NCBI GenBank assembly: GCA_030268105.1
Contig: BSDZ01000008.1
Span: 2,976,001-3,040,000, forward strand
Reading direction: 5' to 3'
From: Volvox africanus
Lineage: Eukaryota > Chlorophyta > Chlorophyceae > Chlamydomonadales > Volvocaceae
DNA: 64,000 nucleotides
The first letter of the stretch is position 1. Every line of letters starts with the position of its first letter. The notes under the pieces are model-generated. The model made no database searches and was not told where the DNA came from. It saw nothing but the letters and a program-made list of their open reading frames with translations. A program made the position numbers and the translations under genes. Shown here one piece after another: positions 36,865 through 49,900 of the stretch.

Positions 36865-39800
36865 ATGGTTTTTAATAAGGACAACAAGAAGGAAATCAGC
36901 GCTATCGAGGACCTAATTAAATCAAAGGTATATGTTAACCCAAAGCGTTATGAGGAGCTGAGTAAGTTGAGAGACGACATCTGGGGCCGGACCTTGGAGT
37001 TGACAGGGGAGCCATGCACTCTGCTCTGCCTCAACCTTAGCACAGAGGTGGAGAGTCCACTTCAAAGCCTAGAGGGTTACGCCCTGCAGGTGGGAATACC
37101 GGTGTGGAGTTGCTGGTATTCAGACGTCCTCTTGAGGACAAACCCCTTTCCCAACCATCTCCGTCTTCACGCGTATTCAGCCATTTATGTTTATACCCTT
37201 ACGCTGCGGCCGTCATGGTGTATCTTACCATGCACATGTCCACACTTTTCCGTCTGGCAAGCTTCAAAAATCGCTTTCATCCTGGACGCCGCCCAAGTAA
37301 ACATGGCGTTTTATACGGGTTGTGCCCATGCTGTTATACCCTCATACCATCTCCGAATCATTAACTGTTTTTTAGTTTTATTCATACTTATGGCGCATCA
37401 CCGCGGGTGGCCAGGACTTCCACCTTTGTTACCCTTTGCAACCTCTCAAAGAGACCCACGGTCAGTACTGCATGCTGTCCCGTATTTTGAAGGCCTCTGG
37501 TCGTTTGCTGCTGCCAGGAAGAGCAGATCTGTGAGGACCCCGGAGACCCCTGTCATAAGGTGGATCGCAAGCGATTTCTTAAGCTACTTTGCGGCAAGGC
37601 TCTGCAGGAGGGCCGCGTGGTGGCTATCATCCACGAGCTCAGCTGCCAGGTGAGGCGGAAGGGTTCAGGACTCCGGCTGGGCCATAGCATTCCTTTGAAA
37701 CCGTGAAACCCTGCGCCCTCCTGACGCTCTATTGTTGGTCAGCACTGGGCATGTGGTTGGTTGCACGCGTGTACACGTACGAGTGCGTGTATACATTCCC
37801 GCCGCAAAACCTCCCATGGACACGCTGCTGAACTTTAGAACGACGAACTGACGCTGCTGGACCGGAGAATCATCGCACTGTCGCTGCTCAACAAGCTGCC
37901 TGTGGTGACGTTGGCCACACGAAGCCCCCACGTGCTGCCAGCTGCCAGCGCAGCCACGGGGGACACGTGGCCCGTGTTCTTCGTGCCACACCCCCAGGAG
38001 GACATGCGGCCGGTTTGCCAGGTAGGATTAACGAAGGCTGGCACGCGCGAGTAGTTCGTTTTATATGAATTCAGCGGGTGCAGGTGGACTGGCGCCGTTG
38101 GGGCTAAGGGCGTGGTGTGAAGGTGGAAGAATGGGATGTGGCAAAGCGGAGAAAGACAGCGGGAGAAATAGCGCCCAAACATGGGGACGCGGAATGGAGG
38201 CTCGGAGTCAGCCAAGCAATCCTGAGGGGTCTTCCTTGCGCATCCCACATTACACATATGTAAACTTAGGCCATTGTCCTTGTGCCATTGTGCCATTGTG
38301 TCATTTTGTGTTCAGATTAAGCTATTCCCGCTGCAACTTTTCACCACCTTGTTCCCCGCAGTGGTTGCTTGAGGAGCTTCCCCGGGTGCGGGCGCTGTCA
38401 GCCTCCATTGAGATGGACCTGCAGAATCGGGTGGCGCACCTGGCTCGGGTCAACGCGCCACTGCACTTCCTGTCACGTGCTTCCGTGGCACTGGTGCCGT
38501 TCGGAGTCATGACCGTTAACTTCCTAGGTAAGTGGGAGGTGGGTCATTGGGAATGGATTCTGGATTCTCGATTACTTATCGTGTTGGCGTGGTGCAGAGT
38601 GGGATCGGAAAATCTCTGAAACTCATTTTTCTGGGAATGTGGCCGCACCGTGTTTGTGCAGCTGGGTATGATGAAAGATTTATTGAGTCATGCAAAATCC
38701 TTTTTTAACGAGTTACTTTTGACAAAGCATTCCTAGATAAGGCGGGCCAACCTGCCATCTGAGACTGTCAGGCTACAGACCAGGCCCAGCGGGTCACAGC
38801 GGTTGGCGCTCCGCGTGTGGGAAGCCTGACAAGGTACCAACAACCCTGTTTAGATACCTCACGCACAGCTGCCACATTACGAGTGGCTTACATTACTTGG
38901 TAACCGTTCTCAGTTCAGCCCAGCGTTCCAGCCGTTAATGAAGGCGCGCCCTTGAGGCCTTGTATGAGCGACAGCCCGATTGCCGTTCGGCTGCCACTTC
39001 CCCATCTAATTTTGCCATAGCGCTATGCATTTCACCCCAGTTGCTGCGTACACTGTCCCGTGAGCTGCGCGTTTTCGTCTCGCTGGTCAGGTATTCTGAG
39101 ACTGATGGCCAGTATGCTGCAATGCGTGGGGATGCGGGGCGACACGTCTGCCAAGAAAGCCTTGGGGCTGCTGGGGGCGAAGAATGCAGCATTTGTGACC
39201 GCCATTGACTCCATGGTGTGTAGGAGGATCATGGGAGTGTCCTCATGGGTCATAATCAGGGGCGTCCCACAGCTGATCGGGTGCTGATGTGGGATGGCTC
39301 AATAGGTGATATGTTGCAACACGTGAAACGAAAGAAAGGCGGAAGGAATCAAGGGTGGGTAGTACGCACTACGCAAGGCAATGAGCTGTGCCGGGCAAGC
39401 CAGGTTGGGGGTGATCGGAATGGGCCGGCCGCCATTGAGGTCCAGTTTGTTGTGGCAGGGGGAAGAGGGGTGTATCCTGTCACATTATATGGACATTATA
39501 TGGGTGGTAGAACTTGCTGCGCCCAGCCGAGAAGCCGTCGCGCGCGCACAAACACGTTCTTGTTGGCTGCGTCTTCTCATTTATATTCAAGCTCACACAT
39601 CGTACCTATCGTAATATAGGCGGCCGCAACAACATTCGGCCACATCGTATATTTTGCTTAGTCCTGGTTCGATTCGCATATCCTCAATCCCTCATTTTCT
39701 CAGATCCCACCATGACTGCCCTCCATCGCCCGTTCTCGTCACCGCCTCAACCATCATCCCCCAGGGCGATGTGTACTCGTTCGCGGTCTTCTCCACTGTG

Positions 39801-41132
39801 CTCGCGGATCTGCAGGGTCTGGGGCTTGTGGAGGCCGCCGCAGCCATGGATGTGTTGGACGGCCTCATGCTGGGCTCTATCAGCGCCGTCACCGGCGCCG
39901 TCTCGGCACTCGGTGCTTACCTGTCTCGCCCATTGGTGGTCCGCGCCTCTGCGGAGTTCCTAGCCAGCCTGCAGACCATCTACGTATTGAACCCTGCCAT
40001 GCGGCGCGAGAGCGAGCGGCGGCCTCGCGGTGGCAGAGGTAAGGCCGTAAGGAAGAAGTGCGCGGGACGGAAAGGCAGACAAGGTGACGCAGAGGGGGAT
40101 GAAGCGGATCAGATAGAACTTCAGGGGCTGCTGCAGCGTTGCAACCGTAGGGCAGTGTCTAGCGGCGAGGCAGCGGCGCGTGATTCGGCGGCAGCGGAGG
40201 TGCTGGCGAACGCTCGTGGGGCCGAGCCGCAGGGGCTGCAGGAAGAGGGGGGGGAGGCAGAGGCGCTGGAAGGGCCACTGGAGAAGGCTTTCCTAGGGGA
40301 TGGAAGCAGCCCCGTGGGTTCAACCTCAGACGAGGGTGAGGAGGTCGTGAATGACGGCAGCGAGACGGAGAAAGAGGAGACGAAGAGCAGCGAGCTAGCG
40401 GCATTGGACCCTGCTTTGCGTGATGGCGGTGGTCGTCAGCTCGCCTGCGGAAGAAGTGCGGCCAAATTGTCGCGGGAAGAGAGGAAGCAGGCAGCACGGG
40501 AGGCTAAGGCTACCAGGGCGGCCACTAAGGCAGCTGCCAAGGCAGCTGCCAAGGCGGAGAAGGCGGCAGCCAAGCTCGCAGAACGTGAGCGCAAGCAAGA
40601 AGCGAAGCGGCAGCAATGGGAGAAGAAAGCGGCGGAGAAGGCTTCAGCAAAACGTCGTAGCAAGCTTCAGCTTGATGCTGCTGGAATGACTGAGCAGGCT
40701 GGGGAAGCCTACGCCGCTTCAGAGGGTACTGCGGATGGAAGAGAAGGAGCGCCTAAACCGACGGTGGCGATGGTGTCAACCAACAAAGCGGCAAAGACGC
40801 CCTGGTGGCAGCGGCGTAAGGCGGCCGCGGCGATGGCAGAAGCAAGTGCACCAGAGGACGCTGCTGATACAGCTACGGGGGTTAGTCGGTCTCTGAGCAG
40901 TAGCAGTGCCAGCAGCGTGGTGGGAGATGTGGGCGGCGAGGGGAAGGGGGAGCAGCAGCTGCAGGGGCGGATGGAAGCGGCGTTGGGACGGGAAGCCCGA
41001 CTTGGTCTGGATGAGGTAACATCCCGCGCCCTGATGGAGTTCCTGGCGTTACCGGATGAAGATGTGTATGTTCTGGAGCCGCTACAGCTGCAACCCACGT
41101 CGGACGGCAGCGACGGTGTCCTTGTTAAGTAG
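36865..41132 (+). CDS. Unrecognised membrane protein with a Lys/Ala/Glu-rich C-terminal half
   Basis: Six exons in phase, 732 residues: 36865-37089, 37518-37649, 37839-38021, 38362-38527, 39091-39215, 39765-41132. The first third looks soluble and ordered (VYVNPKRYEELSKLRDDIWG; KVDRKRFLKLLCGKALQEG; VVTLATRSPHVLPA). Likely membrane helices follow: ASVALVPFGVMTVNFLGILR and the Gly/Ala/Ser-rich LGSISAVTGAVSALGAYL. After 'LQTIYVLNP' come about 370 residues rich in Arg, Lys, Glu and Ala, including a likely single long helix of AAAKAAAKAEKAAAKLAERE type. The frame stays open about 35 codons upstream of the ATG to a TAA (HHILSEYHINLTYEPS), and a possible acceptor sits there, so an extra 5' exon is possible. 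I know no family with this order. The gene starts 270 bp beyond the inverted repeat. Confidence 0.7.
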
Positions 41133-41503
41133 GACAGGTCGGTCCGTGCGATCTTTCGAGCTGCCATCCTAGGGTAGCTTGATTCCCATAAAGCGTTTTT
41201 TTCTCATAAATGTTGACCAGCGTCCAATTGTGACGGTTAGTCTGCAGACATTCTCAGTCCGCGCCACGCAAAACCTATTGATGGACATGAGCTGTATGAT
41301 ATCGACATAAAGATCTTGTTGTGGCGTGCTCACAGCGCCACAGCGACAGGCGGACTGCCTCGTTTCGTTGCTGCTAAACATATTTTACTCGGGGGGGCCT
41401 TACTAACGCACAGCAAGGCGGGCTCTCTTTATGCATTTTACTACCTCCGCACACAGGCAGAGACTGCATGCGGGTCTTGCATCTTGGCATAGCCGGTTTC
41501 AAC

Positions 41504-41508
41504 TGTAA
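41504..41508 (+). terminator. Candidate polyadenylation signal TGTAA
   Basis: Lies 372 nt past the stop of the plus-strand membrane gene; a second copy is at 41656-41660. Confidence 0.45.
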
Positions 41509-41544
41509 CGAGTGGGGGCATGTTTCTCGTACACATGGCGTGTT

Positions 41545-41549
41545 TTACA
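41545..41549 (-). terminator. Candidate polyadenylation signal TGTAA (minus strand)
   Basis: Plus-strand TTACA, about 940 nt beyond the stop of the minus-strand oxygenase gene. It is the first copy I noticed. The 3' ends of the two convergent genes would overlap. Confidence 0.3.
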
Positions 41550-42488
41550 TAGATCGTTGTCATGCTCTTTTAGAGATGGTCGTTCGAGGTTGTGGGAATG
41601 AAATTTTGCACATTGTGTATATAACATTGCGGTCCCAATATAAAACCCTAATATATGTAACATGGCGGTCTCTCGCTCTTGCCACCCGACCATCTTCCAT
41701 CGCGCCGCTTTCAGGTCCAATAGCGGATGAAGGTACGGGTTGCATGCGAAGGTGTCACTCAGTCCTGAAAAGATCCTTAACATAGTCATAGTCCTAAAAC
41801 CCTAAGTCATATGAACCTAGGATAACAGCTCCATGTATACATGCTCTCGCTCACGGATCGTTCTAAGCTACACTTTCTCAGAACGGTAACGGTAACACTT
41901 TCTCGACAACCGCCGTCATTGAAGCCGATCTTTCTCCAGCTCTCTTTTCTGGCCGCCTGCACGCCTACTGCGATGGCTCCAGGGGCACCCGGAGTCGTGT
42001 TCCGGGGACCACAATGCCGCCGCGATTGCCCACCTCCAGGGAGCCGTATCTGGCAGGTAGGGAATTATCGGGCGCAAGCTCCTTTCCATGTGGACAGAGT
42101 TGGGGTGGGAGAGATAACGCGACTATGGAGCCCGACAGCGCACGACGGGGATAATGACAGGGGCCAACCAGCATTGGAGCAGCATTACTGCAGGTAAGAT
42201 GAGTGGGTCTGCTGCTGGGGTGAACGTCGAGGTGAGGACTGCCAAGATTCCCAGCAGGGACCGGGCCAAACGTCCTTGTGCATGGTCACCATCACCACTC
42301 GACATAGGTATCGTGTAAATGCATGCTGTATTCCGGACGCCGTGCTGCCTTCAAGACCAACTAGGACCTCCGAACGGCCTCCCTGGCCGCAGCTCCCCAC
42401 CTCAATAGAAAGAACACACGGCATTCCAGGATGCCTGTCCATAGGCCTCTCAGGCACAAGTTCGGAAAGCACTGAGGCTCAGGCCCCA

Positions 42489-45476
42489 CTACACCTGAGG
42501 CCCATGAGGGTCGCACCTCGCGGCGAAGGCCGGCGGTAGCGGCCTGGCCCCGGGCACTGCCAACCACAGCCGCAGCAGGTGCCTCCGTCGGTGCGGCTCG
42601 TCCCAGTCCTCGAAGGCGGTCCGGTCGTGCAGCATGTTGTGGTTGTGTACGAACTGCAGCTCTCCGGGTGCCAGGCGCATGGTGAGGTTCATCTCGGGGT
42701 CGTTGGCCAAAGAGTCCAGGAGGTCCAGCGCGGCGACATCCTACAGATGCACAGCAGAGATTGGCTGGGAATAGATTCGCAGTACAAGGGGGAAGGTTGC
42801 GGCTAAACGTTGGGGTGAGCCCATTAAGGGAAACAAGTCAAGCAAGTGGTGATGATTCGTGATTCGGTCCAGGTATAGCGTCTTATGCTGGGAGAGAAGC
42901 TAAGTTATGAGCATAAAAACGCCCCTAGGGAGCGAGTGCATAAATTACGTCATGTTATGAGTTACAGAAAAGTTGGCCAACCGACAGACGCCGGCGAACG
43001 CACCTCCGCCGCCAGGCGACGCGCCTGCGGGAAGCGCTGTGCACTATCGAAGTATTGTCGCTGGTAGAACACCGTCAGATGTTCCTGGTGCCTGATGCAG
43101 TCGTCGAAAAAATATGATGGTGGCGGTGTTGTTGATTAAAGTGGTGTGGCGGTGGTGTTATTAAAGTTTGAAATCGACGTGATGGTCGTCGTCATGGTCA
43201 CGGTAGTGAAAGTTGTTTCTTTTGCTTCTTTTATGGAAACAAGGAGCCGGCAGTCAGTTCAGAAGACGCATTACGTGACAAAACGGAGAAGCGGGAGACA
43301 TCCTTGTAAAGCGGTAATCAGTTGCAGGCGGCAGAGCAGCAACGCAACCAAATCACATCTAACTTGGCGCAGTCCAACCCCTCCCATCCCTCACACAAAA
43401 CTCAACGCCTCGCAAATCCGACCCAACCATGTGCCTCTTGGCCGCCTCGTCCGCCGGCCCACTCTTATCGACCCCACCAGGTGAATACGGGTATGTCAAA
43501 GAAAGGCAGCTGCCCCTCCGGTACCTCCCCTCGCCGGTCATGCGGCATTGGAAGCAGCAGGCGGCGCAGCAGCTCCGGCGCCTCTTGCCGCATTCGGTTG
43601 AATATCTCGTCCGCACTGACCAGCAGCGAATCACCCCCCCGACGAGCTTCACGAAGGCATAGCAGCCCCACCACGTCGCAACTAACATGCAGTAGTTTCA
43701 GTTCCAAGGTACCAACAAAGAAGAGAAGAGTCTCCATATGGAATGTTGTGGAAAGGCTTGGAATTGAGGTTGCAAGCGTCGAGTCAAGTCCGACCAGAAT
43801 CAGTTGGATAATTATGGCTTATGGGAATGACAAATAGGTAAGTGTACGTGTACATATGTGCTGTGGTTGAATTCTTCCTGGTAACCTAAACTCTCTTCGT
43901 CCACATGTGATGCGCTTAGGGTCGGTAAAACCTCCATCTAAACGCTGATGAGTCGGTTTGGGTCCGGTCCTACCGGTGTTCCAGGATTACATTCCTCCGA
44001 GCGGCGGGGTGGCGATTTTTAAACCACCGCTTCCAGAAGATGGATTTAGCAACTCACAACCTACTGTACTGTACAGTACCGCACATGTATACTGCTAGCA
44101 GGTTTGTCCCTCCTTAACCCCACATCACCTGTCCGTGTGAAATGTCTGTCGCTCCCGGGTTTGGTAAATTCGTACGGCAGGATCCGAGCTGGACAGCCCA
44201 AGATCCGCCACGTGGCCGAGCACGTGGCCCCGCGCGTTTTGAGAGCGGGCAGACCCTAGGTGGCAGCCGATGCCCAGGAAGGCGGCGGCGGCCTGTCGTG
44301 TAGGGCCAGAGAAGGGAACAGGAAAGTGAGAGTCAGAGGGGGCAAGGCTCCTCCTATTCACCGCTATGGTTGTGGACGTGACGAACAAGCATGATGGTCA
44401 GGGCGCAATAGCAGGGGAAGCCTGTGGGCAGGCAGTGCGCATGACGCGACTCCAGGTGGGAGGGCAGGTGCCAAGAGGAGCCAAGTAACAGCCATCTAAG
44501 GACTGTAGGAAGACTCATACACACAGTAAACATGACGAAGGTCATATGGCTAATGCAAACGTTTCCGCATTACGAGGAGGCCGTTCCTTAGATGATGATT
44601 CAAACCCCCCGAAATTATCATCGTGCACCGCAGCCGCCCCAGCGACACACGAGGCATCCTCGCCTTGCCGTTTGCACGATGAGCGTTGACTTTGACATCG
44701 GCGGGGCATCCTCCCTACTCCCCCTCCTATTCCTAAATTTCTCCGTTCACTCCCACCACTAGCCTTTTCCGGGCACCTGCAGCCGTGAGTACCTCTCCAC
44801 AGGCAGCCGACGCAACAAGGCAAAGCCGCGGCCATGAAGCAGCTCCTCGCGAAGAGCCTGCGGATGGCAAGGGCAAAAAAAGCGTCAGCTGGAACCTGCA
44901 AGACCGTCACGTATGGATATGCCTTGCATGATATGGTACTAGTGTAGTGTACTGATGCCCTCATAGGTCATGCAAATATTGGCACAAAAATGTCAATGTC
45001 AGGTGAATGACCTGACACTCGTATGATGTGGCAGCTGATGGAAAGCATTCTTTTGTTACCTGCAGCTTGGTTCCCAAGGTGGGAAGGGGGAAGTGATCTG
45101 GAGTCAGGTGTACGAGCAGCTGCTGCAACTCTGCTGTTTCTACCATTGCGGCCGCGGCGGCCTTTGTTTCGCCGTCAGTGGCTGCCGCAGCGGTAGTGGC
45201 GGAGTAGGCTCTCGGGCGGTGGTGGTGGTGAGGCACTCGGGAAAGCAGTCCCGCTACCGCGTTGTCAACCTCCGCCACCTCTGCTTCAGTCAGCATTACC
45301 TCCCACTCGTGACGGCGGGAGAGCATGTCAGGGCCCCGCCAGGCAGACGGGCCAAGTCGAAGCGGTGGCAGCGGGTCGCCATCCTGCCGGTGCGCACGAT
45401 TAGCACCAGCAGCCGGCGAGGATGCAGCCTGTGCCGCGGCCGGTGAAATCGATTTTCGAAAAGATGCTAGTGGCAT
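42489..45476 (-). CDS. TauD/TfdA-like Fe(II)/2-oxoglutarate-dependent oxygenase
   Basis: Complete: six exons in phase, 401 residues. Exons: 45060-45476 (ATG), 44777-44857, 44129-44292, 43478-43681, 43004-43091, 42489-42740 (TAG). Family landmarks in order: HGRGFALLRRLPVERYSR, GIGCHLGSARSQNARGHVLG, RIYQTRERQTFHTD followed by S-CDVVGLLCL, FNRMRQEAPELLRRLL, the QEHLTVFYQRQYFDSAQRF block, and VHNHNMLHDRTAFEDW. The metal triad is inferred as His218 and Asp220 (HTD) and His356 (LHDR); an Arg in RRRHLLRLWL probably binds 2-oxoglutarate. Family reactions couple 2-oxoglutarate decarboxylation to hydroxylation of a small molecule; the substrate cannot be read from sequence. The N-terminal 135 residues are Ala/His-rich with a possible organelle targeting signal. 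All catalytic residues are present. Confidence 0.9.
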
Positions 45477-46991
45477 TGCTGCGAGAGAGGTGACGATGTT
45501 GAGGCGTGGTGGGGCGTGAGGTTCGTTGACGTTCTCGTACTGTCATATCTCAAGGACACTGTTCGGCTATGGAAGTGCGATAAAGATGAAATCGATGGCA
45601 TAACGATAATTGAATTTTGACATAAATGTTTCAAGGATGCGTACCGTTCGCCAATACAGTTCGGACAGGCGAAATGTAAGGTCCCGGTAATCGATGTCGT
45701 CCAGCAAAGCCCGAGCAGGTTTGTTTCCATTTAATAGATCTTAGGTCTCGTAACGTCATTTGACTTGCAATACGACGATTGCTCGGGGGTTAGGTTTTGG
45801 TAGTGGCTCAGTCACGGCCCTCCAAATGCATCAAAGCGAAAATGACGCTTCTGTACTACAAGATAACGCACGACTTAACAGCTTTCAGCCGCGCAGTTTG
45901 ATCAGGTTTTTGCATATCGTGGAACCTCCGAAAATCGTGCCTAGGCAACCACCAACGGTATTGCTTTTGCCTTGATCGCTTGTAACCTTAAAAAATATTT
46001 AACTGTCCACTTCTCGCAACCCAAAAGTTATAGGAATGCGCCTTGTTCGCGATTGGATCATTGTCCTTTAAAAAAACCACAAACGCAGTTCGTGTCCCAA
46101 GGCAGAGACCCAATAGTGACCCAATAAGGACGAAATGGAGGTTCCTAGCTACACGGCATAATAGAGGAAATCACTTCTGGCAAATGTGCGACGATAAGAG
46201 ATGCCATATTGCCGCATATCGCCACATTTGCTAGGCCGGCCAAGCCCTACTTAGCAGAAAATCACAGGATACATCCTTCCCTTGCTGCTCCCCTCGCATC
46301 GCCCTCACTCTCCATCGTCCTCAAAAATATCACTGCGTTCATTATCCCTCCCTTTCAACTCCGTAATGCGGATGAAACCGTACCAAATCTCAGTTACTGG
46401 CGCATCCTGCACGCAACCCCCCTGTAAGCCTTGTCTACAACATCCTCAACCCCTCTACTCGCTGTAAATACAATATTAGGTCTTTTTTAAGCACAGCTTG
46501 TACCTTCACCCAGGAGCCTCTCACTGGACCGCGATTTACAACCTAACCCACTTAGCCATGCTGAGTTGCCGGGCTGCCAGCTTAGCCATCGCCTCATACA
46601 CCAGGGACAATATGGCACGGGTGTTGAAATCATGCGTTCGCATCATGCGTTCCAAGCCCAAGAACTTCGGAAATGAACTTGCAAATGCACAGCATAGCGC
46701 CCAGCCACCTACCAACCCTGCGTCCTGCCTGAAAGCGATTCAGCTACCACGCAGACACCCAAATGACAGCGGTCTTGCGGCTTTCACGCAAGAACGCCAC
46801 TCGCAAGCCGCACACAGAAGGTAGCAGCCACTCTCGATCTGGGCTTTCATGCGAGGCTGCCCGTAATACGCCCGTGACTCCGTTCCCTCCTCGCAACTTG
46901 TCCATTTACTTACAAACTGTTCTCTCACAAAGCTTTATTTGCGTTCGAAATATTTGCACAGGCAACTGCTGCTGACGCCGGAGCTTGTGAC
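45477..46991. other. Intergenic: oxygenase promoter side and K+ channel 3' UTR
   Basis: AT-richer, no supported coding sequence. ORFs at 46498-46824 and 46043-46234 have no domain features. A minus-strand TGTAA (plus TTACA, 46910-46914) lies 78 nt past the channel stop. Confidence 0.5.
46910..46914 (-). terminator. Candidate polyadenylation signal TGTAA (minus strand)
   Basis: Plus-strand TTACA just downstream of the K+ channel stop codon at 46992. Confidence 0.4.
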
Positions 46992-49900
46992 TTAGAGCTG
47001 CCGGCCGGCCAACTCAGCGGGGCCACGAGGCACCAGCTCAATTGTACCCAGCGCTTCCTTTAATGCCGCTGCCTGGCGCTTTACCGCCGCGGAGCTCCCC
47101 ACGTCCGTCAGCACCGCGTCGCACAGATCCCGCAGCTCATCCTGGTAACCCAACCCTGTTGCCGCTGGCGCCACGGCGAGGCCAAACCCACCCGCCGCAG
47201 GACCTCCAACCGCTGCCGCCGCCGTCGGCGACAACGGATGCGTGTGCGATAAAGAGCTGGTGCGGGTGTTGGTGGCGCTGAAGGAGGCAAACTGGGGGAA
47301 GATGCTGTTACCGCCATTGCCGTTTGCAGCGACGCTCGGCACCAGCTGTGGCAGCGGCAGCAGCTGCTTGGTGAGGCTGCGGATACTCTGGGCCCGTAAT
47401 GCCTGCATGTGGGTGCGCATGTCTCCAGACAGCGCGACGGCCATCATGGTGTTGACCTCCCCGGGCGAGCTGGGGCCCGTGGCGGCGGTGGCGGTGGCGG
47501 TCGCGGTGGTCCCGCAACGGCCTGAGGTGCCAGCGAGCGCCACCAACGGCACGTTGCCGCTGCTCCAGCCAGCTTCTGCGTCGTTTCTGGAGCCTGCACC
47601 TGCACTTGTGCCCGATACCGGCCCGGGCGTGGGTCCGGGAACGGGTACCAGAAAGGTCGCAAATCCGCCGTCAAGGACCTGTAAATCGTACGCAGGCACA
47701 CAAAGGATGTGCAACAAAAGGGTCGGAGATTACATCTCCTTAAGTGCTCCACAATAAGTCGAGACAAGTTGAAAGTAAAAGAGCTAGGCGTATCGGCCTG
47801 AGGACGCGCCACCTCAACGCGGCCTACATCGCAGAGTTCAGCGAAGTGAACAGAACTACAAAATGAACTGCGCCGCGTTGCCACCGTCATTATGATGAGT
47901 TGCTCACGAACGGATTTCCAAACTCGACCTCCCGGGCTCCCAGTGTCTCAAAATCGGGTCCCAAGCAAATAGTCCACATGGCCAGCCCTAGAGTCAGGCT
48001 GAGATCCCTAAACAGCCGCGAGTCTATTACGGAATAGGAGAGGCCGCGACACATGTTCATTTGCGCCGCTACCGCCCGGCTGCCAGCCCTCACATCGTCC
48101 GCTCCACCCGCCGCCAGCGCCTTGGCACTAGTGGCATCGAATCCTGAGAAGTCCAGCCCCAGTTCTCCACCGCGTAGCTTGAGCTCTATGGGCACGAAGC
48201 GCTCATTCATGCGGATGTCTGAGGGCGTGTAGCTGTGGCGTGCTTGGATGTTATTGGAGGTCATGGGATCCACCCCTTCCATGAAACACAGCACCTCCGC
48301 ACCCAGCGCCTGAAGCTCGTTCAGGGAGCGGTCAAACATCGGGCTTCCGGGCCTGGTATCGAGAAAAAGCCGAGGACGAACGGGTAAGCGGGACAAGGGC
48401 CCGGAGGGCGTCACGTGGCCGCGGAAGAAAGCTCGAAGCAGGTTGTGGCAGAATGAACCTCGCGAGACGGTCAAAACCGGGCCGCGATTAGCAAACGACC
48501 CGGCAGAGAGCGGGCGGTGTCCAGGGAGGGAAAAGGAGTGCCGATGCAATTGAAGCCAATAAACAGCGGAAGTGAAGGAGCCAACCCAACAGGACACGCG
48601 CACCTGATGATGTGGTTGATGTGCGCGTGCAGCCCCAGGCGAAGATTTGCTGCCTGGGAAGCCACGTCCTCAATGGCCAGTTCCTGAAACCGAAAGTGAG
48701 CCACGCTGCCGCCACCACCACCACCACCACTACCACCACCAGCAGCAGATGCTGTGGTTCCCCCCGAGGGGTCGAGGTCCCCAGGCGATGGCCAACCAAT
48801 CCCCAAGCTGCTGTCCATGGGCAGCGCAAATAAGAGTGAGATCTGCGCACCGGTGAAAGAAAACATCGGTAATCGACCATTGAAGAAGCCGTGGGCCCTT
48901 CCTACTAGAAAACAGTGAATCTGAACTGATGGAACGCAAGGTGCTCGTAATCAAGGTTGGTTGTCTCGTGGCACAGCATGCGGCTGAGACTGAGAGCAGC
49001 TACCGCGCGCCAGTATGCCAGTATGTCTGTCAGCTTCCTAGGATAGGGTAAACGCTCATACTAACTTGCATCAGGATTCAAGCGCCTTTGTGGCGGCGGT
49101 CAAGCACCCTTCATAACTAGTTGTAGAGTAACTTATAAAGCATCTCAGCTGACCTCCCTTGCGTGACCATTGTGTAACCCCATTGTGTACCATCTGCTAC
49201 TTGGCACCAACGCAGCTCCATCACAAGAAACGGACTCCGCAAATAGCGGATTTCGGCACCTAGTGGCCCCCGGCGTACCTGGGGGTTGATCAGGCTGTGC
49301 TTGCGGATGTTGGCAAGCCGAAAAGACAAGCACCACAGCCCATCTTCCGGTCGTTGGAAGAGCACCGCAGTGGATGAAAAGCGGATGGTGAAGGAGCGTT
49401 TGTTTGGGGACGCAAACCTGCTCTCAGAATAAGAGACACGGGCCGGAACAGCGGGTAAAATGGAGCTTGTATTGGCCATAGCTCCTGCGTAGCAAAGTCA
49501 TTCCAACCAAATGCCTCCGATGCAGCGTCAATCAAAGGGTATAGCATCGCAGCTTCTGAACACTGTTTCGCCGGTCCCGGTGCGCGCCTCCCTCTGGTTG
49601 TAGGTCTCACCTGGCGAAGACAAGCCCCATCATGCAGTAGTCAATGAGTGCTGCGGTGATGACCTGCGAGGTACAGTCCCCCGACAGATACACGGTGTCT
49701 AAACCATCCGCAAAGCCTTCCTTTGGAACATGTTCCTATCTGGTCAAGCACAGGTTTACAAACGCATGCTTTATTGACCTGTTCTTCAAACCGCCCCATC
49801 CTCCTCGAGTCTTGTGCTGCTGGTGGGATGGTGATGGCAAGACACTATATCTGACATGGCTGCTCCGAAGCCGTGAAAAGGGTGGCCAACGAACTAACTA

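Larger units (their letters stand above)
41133..42488. other. 3'-UTR interval between convergent genes
   Basis: No supported gene. The plus-strand ORF 41841-42197 is Pro/Arg-rich without a domain or splice-consistent neighbours. Confidence 0.5.

Noticed and set aside
39660..39685. GGTTCGATTCG, resembling a tRNA B box
   Set aside because: The flanking bases do not pair as a T stem and no A box or acceptor stem is present.
41841..42197. 118-codon plus-strand ORF
   Set aside because: It lies antisense to the 3' UTR of the oxygenase gene, with no features.
43945..43952. CTGATGAG, the core motif of a hammerhead ribozyme
   Set aside because: The required GAAA after stem II and the closing stems are missing; it lies in an intron of the oxygenase gene.
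49119..49278. Minus-strand reading VRRGPLGAEIRYLRSPFLVMEL continuing the Kir exon
   Set aside because: The donor GTACGC after LINPQ and the phase of the next exon show that this is intron read-through; Kir homology resumes only at 48842.
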